This document shows, piece after piece, positions 52,063 to 57,113 of a stretch of DNA of 57,113 bases. Below the pieces are notes generated by a model. That model ran no database searches, was not told the origin of the DNA, and was given only the letters and a program-made list of their open reading frames with translations. The DNA lies in the NCBI GenBank assembly GCA_016186995.1, contig JACPKQ010000025.1, positions 1 to 57,113 of the forward strand, written 5' to 3'. Position numbers and translations under genes: made by a program. The first letter of the stretch is position 1. Each line of letters starts with the position of its first letter. Source of the DNA: Deltaproteobacteria bacterium (GTDB lineage Bacteria; Bdellovibrionota; JACOXK01).

Positions 52063-52858
52063 TAGATTCCACCAGCTTTTTTCTTTGTTTGTCTAAGCCA
52101 TCCCAAAAAACCCAAATAGCGTCCATCATTTCGTTGCCATGTTTAATGAACTTATCTTGATCAATTTTATGTTCTAAAAAGTATTCTTCAAGTTCTTCTT
52201 GGGTGTGGAGAGCATGTTGTTCTTCTAACCGATCATGCCATGTGAAGAAGGCAAGTGGAAGATCAAGGCTGTATTTTACTCTAAATTTTTTAAGCCCTTG
52301 AACGAGTTCTTTCCAAAAACCGGCTGCAGCCCAGTTTTCAACAGCATAGCTAGCAGCCTGGGAGATTTCATAATTCTCGTTTCCGTAAAGCCTTGCAAGC
52401 TCATCACAGAAGTGAAGGGTGGAGGCTGTTCCATAGCGTCTTTTTCCTATATCTTGGAAGCTAAGATTTAATGTGGAGGCAATTTTGAGAAGCCATTCAA
52501 AGTGACCCGCTTGAAATCTAAAAGTGCCTCCTTCAACTGTACCTTCTGTAGAAACAAGTATTGATTTTCCTCGAGCTTTCTTATCTTTTTTGTTTTTAAA
52601 AATAACCCCAATTTCATTAGCTAAAATTTCTTTTGAAGCACGCATTCCTTCTAAGCTATCTGCGTTTATCATTTTTTTGAGTTGAGCAATAAGAAAAAGA
52701 TTGGAGAAAACAGAAAACTGAACAATAAAGGCCTTGACCTGTTCAAAATTGGCTTCACCTTTGGCAAACCATTGTGTAAAGGGATTGTGAGTGATAACTT
52801 TGTGTTTCAGGAGTTCTTTGTTGATTCTTTCTTGAAACTTAACACACTCTTGATTCAT
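52007..52858 (-). CDS. Haem-oxygenase-like diiron protein (TenA/CADD-type)
   Basis: 283 residues, all-helical. The fold signature runs NPFTQWFAKGEANFEQVKAFIVQ, HFEWLLKIASTLNL, CDELARLYGNENYEISQAASYAVENWAAAGFWKEL, and FFTWHDRLEEQHALHTQEE, with the His/Glu spacing expected of the metal ligands in CADD-like haem-oxygenase-like oxidases. CADD in Chlamydia makes p-aminobenzoate; whether this one does cannot be told. The last 17 residues (YRIPRGPSRGMTNG...) are repeat-encoded. GAGAG precedes the ATG. Confidence 0.78.
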   Translation of the reverse strand: MNQECVKFQERINKELLKHKVITHNPFTQWFAKGEANFEQVKAFIVQFSVFSNLFLIAQLKKMINADSLEGMRASKEILANEIGVIFKNKKDKKARGKSILVSTEGTVEGGTFRFQAGHFEWLLKIASTLNLSFQDIGKRRYGTASTLHFCDELARLYGNENYEISQAASYAVENWAAAGFWKELVQGLKKFRVKYSLDLPLAFFTWHDRLEEQHALHTQEELEEYFLEHKIDQDKFIKHGNEMMDAIWVFWDGLDKQRKKLVESKYRIPRGPSRGMTNGMQG

Positions 52859-53282
52859 AAAATTCTCTCAAGGGATTATAACTCTCATGATTTCAATGGC
52901 AAGCCGGGGATCCAGAACTTTTAAATCCTCAGGTAATTTTTACAAAAGAGGTGTCAGTTTTTTAAACTGTTTAAAGTTTAGTTAGTTTTTTAAAATTATC
53001 AAATTATAATAAGAGGTTAACTTGATTTTTTAAATATTTTTTACTTTGTTTGTGTTAAGAGTTTGAGCAAAATAAAATTTTTGTTAGCATGTTTGAAACG
53101 CCTTTTTTTAAATCATTCTAATAGCTTAGTTAAACTTTTAACACTTAAATGCCTAGTTTTTTCCACAAGTTAGCACAAGCTTAGTTTATCAAATGTTAAA
53201 TTCATAAAAAACCTCTAATATTTTGGCATGTTTAGTGCACATAATCCTCCCGGGATTAATCCATTTTTAAGGTAGGGGGATT
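52859..53282. promoter_or_regulatory. 424-nt AT-rich upstream region with regulatory sites, no gene
   Basis: Begins with a CCGGGGATCC repeat remnant (near 52900-52916). From about 52960 to 53220 it is very AT-rich, with many TTTAAA-type stretches that suggest bent or protein-bound DNA, and one DnaA-like TTTTCCACA (53159-53167). It ends with the sigma-54 candidate and an inverted repeat. Confidence 0.5.
53223..53239 (+). promoter_or_regulatory. Candidate sigma-54 promoter
   Basis: TTGGCAT-N4-AGTGCA with the required GG-N10-GC spacing (GG 53225-53226, GC 53237-53238). It matches six of seven -24 bases and four of five -12 bases. The predicted start near 53250 falls in the inverted repeat TAATCC-TCCCG-GGATTA (53242-53258), 33 nt before the coding start. 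Confidence 0.5.
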
Positions 53283-56200
53283 TTGAGAATACGTTCTTTC
53301 TTTTTTTTATTCCTTTTTTCTTTATACGTACCTTCGTTTGCCTTAAGCCAATCCATAGAATTGAACCCTCGGCTTCATGAAACCTTTGAAGAAAAGGCTT
53401 ATGATTTTGTTCTTATTAAAAGGCTTTCTGAGTTAGCTCAGTTTCAAGCTCTTATGTGTAAAAATGAACAAGAGGCTCAGGCTTATGCTGATGCGGCCCG
53501 TCAATTTGAAATAAAGTCACGTGAAATTTATGAAGAGTTCCTAGAACCAGTTAAAATTTTACAAGAGCAAATGAAAGCCTATGCTCTTTATCACTTTGTC
53601 ATTAAGCTTTCTCACGAACAGAGAAGGCAAGGTCATGAACGAGAGTCGCAATGGATTCTCGAATCTTTAGCCAATGAACTTAAAATTTCTGTCTCTGAGA
53701 TTTTATCTCAGCATGAATACCTTCATTCTCTTTTTGGAGAAAAGCAAGAGTTTCAAAATTTCGATAGCTCACTTGAAAAGCTTATTGCTCTTGCATCTTT
53801 AGGAAAAGAAGATGATGTCGAAACCTTTCAAAGAGAGTTGCAAAAGATTCCTGAAGGGCCTTATAAACAACTTGTTCAAGCCTCTTTTCAAAAAGTAAAA
53901 GAAGAATTTCAAAAAAGAAAAGTACTTGAAAAAGAATTTGGTACATCTGAGCTTAATATAGATATGTATCTTCAAGGAACCTTGGAGGGAAAAGGAAGAA
54001 ACTGGAAATATTATCAAAAATTAAACGAGTTTTACCCAGATCTGAGAAAACTTGTTTATGGACGTATTAGAGAACTTCACAGAGAACAACAATTAGGGGT
54101 TTTTAGACATTCCCGACAGACGCGGGAATCTAGTTTCTTTGATGATATGTTTCCTCGAAATCCAGGGGCAGTTTCACATCCTGAGTTTAAAATTCTCCTT
54201 CACAGCTATGCTGGAACTTTAGAAAGAAGAAATAGGCCCGAACCTACTTATATTTTAAGAAATGGAGATACCTTTCCAGATTATTTTTCCCACATGACAG
54301 GAGCTCAACCTACATTAAGTGGTATAGGGTTGGGTAGTTTGGCTATTATGGGAACCGCTTCCCTTGTGGGTATAGTCATTATTACAAGTAGTATTTCTGC
54401 TGTTATTTTGGGACCTAAAGGAGTTCTTATTACCGCAGCCATAGCTGCGGCTTTTGCTACAGCACCTAATTTAAACCACTGGGTTTTTGGAAATGACATA
54501 CCGAGTGATAAGTGGTTAGGGCGTTTCATTGTAAACCTTATTGTGATGCTGCCTATTGCAGCTCTTTTCCAAGGGTTTGCAGCAGTACTTCCAAGAACTA
54601 CATTTATTGTTGGAAGTGGATTGCTGTTAGGAAGTGCTCATCATCATTGGGAAAGCGATGAGTATTTTGAATCCATTTTTTCTATAGCCCTTGTTGTAGG
54701 GATGGCAAGCCAAGCAACACGTATTTTTGCAAGACCTCCTGTTGAAACAGCAACCTACTTTAATGGAAAGAGTTTTTCAGAAACTTATAATGGGGGGGAT
54801 TTTCTTGTTTATGATTCAACTGTAACTTCCAACTCAATACCTTCTACAGGTTATAAGCTTGTCTTTGAGCCCCAATTTAATCGAACAGTTCTTATACCCC
54901 AGACAAGAACAGGTATTTCACCGCCAGAGATGGGGGGTGAAGGTTCTTTTTTAAATGACGGATTTATTATTCCAAGAGGTAGGCCTCGAAACGCTTTAGA
55001 AGCCATGGGTGCTTATTATGAACAAACGCTTCTCACAGACCCAGCATTGAATGGCCGAGGGCAAGGTTTTACAGTTCCTGATTTACAAAATGGATGGCGC
55101 GCTGCCAATGACTTTTTCATAGGAGATCCTATTAACCCTGGAAATGGGTTTCAAAGAGGTGGACTTGAAGTTTTACCGCACGTGATCCAACCACGTACGC
55201 AACCCTTTCAAAATATTTTTACAGGCTCTCATAATTTTACATCTCAATTTATTTCACCTCGTTCTTTAGGCACTGAAGTAGGAAATGGGGGTGGCAAATT
55301 TGTCTACAATCTTTTTGTAGATCCTCGCTTTATAGGAGATCGAATTTTACCTCAGTTTGGGGATGGAAAACTTTTTAGAGCAGGCTCAAAAGATTATATT
55401 CAGCAACCCTTTAGAAAAATTGTTATTACTTATCACAGAGATAGAAACGGTAACGTTTTTAGAATTGAAATTTCTCAAAGAGAGGAAGAATCTGAGGGGG
55501 ATATTTTTGCATCAAGTGATAACCCACAAGAATCCGAAATAAGAGAAGAATATCATTTGGATAGAGATAGTGAAGAAGGAAGACCAGATGCTTCACGCCT
55601 TCCACTGGTGTCTGGAAATCATGTGAGTCGCGGGTTGCAACTTCTTTACTATCTTAAAATTATTGAACTTGAAGAAGAATCAAATAGAAGAAAACTTGAA
55701 GCGCTTCAGATTATGGCAGAACAGTACGGAGAAGAGGCCATTCCTCACTTGTTAGATGTTCTTAAAAAAGCACAAGAAGGTGATATTAAAAATCAAGCAC
55801 ATGAAGAATTAGCAAAACTCACCAACCACAAAAATATTACAAATGCAGAGGAGCTGATTCGCACAGTTGAGCGAGAACTTAAAGGTGAAGAAGATTGGAA
55901 TAATATTGCAAGTATTTTAAGAATTATTTCTAGTGGAGATGCTCAAGATGAAAAATTATCTAAAGCCTTAGAGGTTGCTTTGGGTTTACCTGTTGAAGCT
56001 TTTTCTCACACTGAATTTAAAGCGTTGAATGATCATCTACAAAAATTTTTAGAAAAAGAAGAATTTCCTCACAGTTTAAGACGTAAAGTGGCTCAAGTAT
56101 TGTTTCATTTATCAGAATACGCCTCGTTAGATTTAGATCGTTTACTGCGTCACCCTAATCCTCATATAAGAATGGCGGTTGTTCTTGGTTTAGGGCATTC

Positions 56201-57113
56201 CACAGATCCAGCTGCAGTCGAAATTTTAGAGCGTTTAGCTCTAGAAGATAATGTTTTTGAAGTTCGTTTAGCTGCTATAACTTCATTAAGATATTTACCT
56301 CATGCAGACCAAAGTTTAGATAAAATTGCACATTGTGATGAGCCAGCACTTGCAGACAGGGCTCAATGGGCAACTTACTTAAGAAATCAGCACAGTTTTT
56401 CAGAAAGTTCTACAGAGCCTTTGTTATTTTCACTTCTTAATAAGACATTTGAATGGGGTGACTTTACAGCTGAGGACGTTGAAAAATTATTTGGACAATT
56501 TGAACTTCTTTCAGAAAAAGAATTACAATTTTTAGGGTATTCAGATGAAGTGAGTTATTTTTTACACCTTCTTTTCTATCCTACTATTGCTGGGTTTTTA
56601 GAGTTCTTTCAAACAATTGAAGAGCTTCACAATATCTTTTTAAGAGCTTTAAGAGCCTTAGATAGACTCATGCCTTTAGCTTATCAACCAGGGGTTACTT
56701 CATCGGGTGAACAAGAAAGAGAAAGTATTGAATTATTGGTAACATGGTGTTTTGAAAAAATAACATCGACATTTAATCGAGACGGATTTTCAAATAGTTT
56801 TTCTGAAGAACAATTAGTTGAAGCATTTGTTTTTTCAAGATCATACTACCTGCAAACTTATTTTTATGAAGAGCTTGAGAAAAAAACAGGGCTTAAGAAA
56901 GCAGAAGATTTATCGAAACTTATTGTTGAAACGGTGCTTCAATCAGAAAATGTTGATGAGACTCGCATTTATGAAATACTCATGGCTTCCTCTATTGAAA
57001 GTGTTGCTTGTGCTGCCATTAGAAAGTTAGGTGGTGTCTTTCAAGCAAGAAAAGAAGAAAGCAAGATCGCAGATCCTGTTATTTTAAGTTTACTCCGTGC
57101 GTGGGCAGAAGAT
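53283..57113 (+). CDS. Very large secreted protein with internal membrane block and HEAT-like repeats (3' end outside window)
   Basis: At least 1277 residues, open to the window edge. TTG 53283 follows TAAGGTAGGG and begins a signal peptide (RIRSFFFLFLFSLYVPSFA). Residues 20-340 are helical and charged. About 345-480 hold several strongly hydrophobic segments (LAIMGTASLVGIVIITSS, AAIAAAFATAP, FIVNLIVMLPIAALF). Then comes a proline- and asparagine-rich beta-type region, and from about 780 helical repeats with HEAT/PBS-type units (HPNPHIRMAVVLGLGHSTDPAAVEIL and the next, 950-1020). Codons 276-283 derive from a palindromic repeat (54108-54130). No family recognised. The architecture is broadly like the 940-aa protein at 2694. 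Confidence 0.82.
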   Translation, partial: MRIRSFFFLFLFSLYVPSFALSQSIELNPRLHETFEEKAYDFVLIKRLSELAQFQALMCKNEQEAQAYADAARQFEIKSREIYEEFLEPVKILQEQMKAYALYHFVIKLSHEQRRQGHERESQWILESLANELKISVSEILSQHEYLHSLFGEKQEFQNFDSSLEKLIALASLGKEDDVETFQRELQKIPEGPYKQLVQASFQKVKEEFQKRKVLEKEFGTSELNIDMYLQGTLEGKGRNWKYYQKLNEFYPDLRKLVYGRIRELHREQQLGVFRHSRQTRESSFFDDMFPRNPGAVSHPEFKILLHSYAGTLERRNRPEPTYILRNGDTFPDYFSHMTGAQPTLSGIGLGSLAIMGTASLVGIVIITSSISAVILGPKGVLITAAIAAAFATAPNLNHWVFGNDIPSDKWLGRFIVNLIVMLPIAALFQGFAAVLPRTTFIVGSGLLLGSAHHHWESDEYFESIFSIALVVGMASQATRIFARPPVETATYFNGKSFSETYNGGDFLVYDSTVTSNSIPSTGYKLVFEPQFNRTVLIPQTRTGISPPEMGGEGSFLNDGFIIPRGRPRNALEAMGAYYEQTLLTDPALNGRGQGFTVPDLQNGWRAANDFFIGDPINPGNGFQRGGLEVLPHVIQPRTQPFQNIFTGSHNFTSQFISPRSLGTEVGNGGGKFVYNLFVDPRFIGDRILPQFGDGKLFRAGSKDYIQQPFRKIVITYHRDRNGNVFRIEISQREEESEGDIFASSDNPQESEIREEYHLDRDSEEGRPDASRLPLVSGNHVSRGLQLLYYLKIIELEEESNRRKLEALQIMAEQYGEEAIPHLLDVLKKAQEGDIKNQAHEELAKLTNHKNITNAEELIRTVERELKGEEDWNNIASILRIISSGDAQDEKLSKALEVALGLPVEAFSHTEFKALNDHLQKFLEKEEFPHSLRRKVAQVLFHLSEYASLDLDRLLRHPNPHIRMAVVLGLGHSTDPAAVEILERLALEDNVFEVRLAAITSLRYLPHADQSLDKIAHCDEPALADRAQWATYLRNQHSFSESSTEPLLFSLLNKTFEWGDFTAEDVEKLFGQFELLSEKELQFLGYSDEVSYFLHLLFYPTIAGFLEFFQTIEELHNIFLRALRALDRLMPLAYQPGVTSSGEQERESIELLVTWCFEKITSTFNRDGFSNSFSEEQLVEAFVFSRSYYLQTYFYEELEKKTGLKKAEDLSKLIVETVLQSENVDETRIYEILMASSIESVACAAIRKLGGVFQARKEESKIADPVILSLLRAWAED
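54108..54130 (+). repeat. Palindromic repeat inside the large secreted protein gene
   Basis: CATTCCCG...CGGGAATC, a short copy of the dispersed palindrome, in frame and translated as HSRQTRES between two helical regions. Confidence 0.6.

Noticed and set aside
53159-53167. DnaA box TTTTCCACA as a sign of a replication origin
   Set aside because: Only one box is present and no dnaA/dnaN/gidA neighbourhood; AT-richness alone is not enough.

Overview
This window is AT-rich bacterial chromosome (roughly 36-37% G+C by eye). It opens inside a 23S rRNA gene and closes inside a very large secreted-protein gene. Most of it is core housekeeping sequence. The gene content describes a rod-shaped, LPS-bearing, Gram-negative bacterium: mreC-mreD-mrdA-rodA and rodZ for rod shape, kdsB/kdsC and gmhA for the lipopolysaccharide inner core, yfgM-bamB for the outer-membrane assembly route, and lipoproteins and beta-barrels. 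DUF4416, DUF3047, a eukaryotic-type Ser/Thr kinase and a type II (archaeal-type) GAPDH homologue suggest an uncultured deltaproteobacteria- or Bdellovibrionota-like lineage. That placement is inference; the sequence does not give a name.

Layout. 1-2440: 3' part of 23S rRNA, interrupted by a group I intron (612-1271) that encodes a LAGLIDADG endonuclease, then 5S rRNA and a strong terminator. 2694-6199: a 940-residue secreted coiled-coil protein and a small secreted protein, both unrecognised. 6347-9193: yebC-ruvC-ruvA-ruvB, with coaE convergent. 10081-14308: Ser/Thr kinase, acyl-CoA ligase, a membrane protein and a DUF4416 protein. 14292-19797: a tightly overlapping run kdsC-kdsB-hisC-aroA-cmk-coaBC. 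20259-24655 (minus): mreC-mreD-mrdA-rodA. 24711-27011: PpiD-like chaperone and lhgO-like oxidase. 27469-30109 (minus): trxA-rodZ-dcd-patatin-like. 30170-39311: gmhA, RDD protein, polA, dnaE, a secreted protein and pgsA. 39333-42022 (minus): E2 and E3 of a 2-oxoacid dehydrogenase. 42278-48998: lipoprotein aminopeptidase, ridA, secreted 5'-nucleotidase, DUF3047, beta-barrel and small proteins. 49133-52858: yfgM-bamB, type II GAPDH and a haem-oxygenase-like protein. 53283-end: a secreted protein of at least 1277 residues with C-terminal HEAT-like repeats, behind a candidate sigma-54 promoter.

The most unusual signal is in the spaces between genes. They are filled by several families of dispersed palindromic repeats. 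One family (copies near 5588, 27309, 42053, 43331 and 48100) folds into a long hairpin whose stem sequences differ between copies with compensating changes, while the 12-nt loop is almost constant. Another family, of the GGAATCCCGC...GCGGGAATGAC type, lies not only between genes but in frame inside coding sequences: lpd (with 21-bp tandem amplification), the E2 linker, and the last protein. It also supplies the 3' end and stop of the haem-oxygenase-like gene. A different GC-rich palindrome lies just after the signal peptide of the gene at 37582. A 290-bp composite at 48006-48298 has terminal inverted repeats and looks like a non-autonomous mobile element.

Other points worth a second look are a patatin-like protein with both catalytic positions substituted, a CoaBC homologue whose decarboxylase half has lost conserved residues, and two structured intergenic elements at 27069-27219 and 43448-43516.
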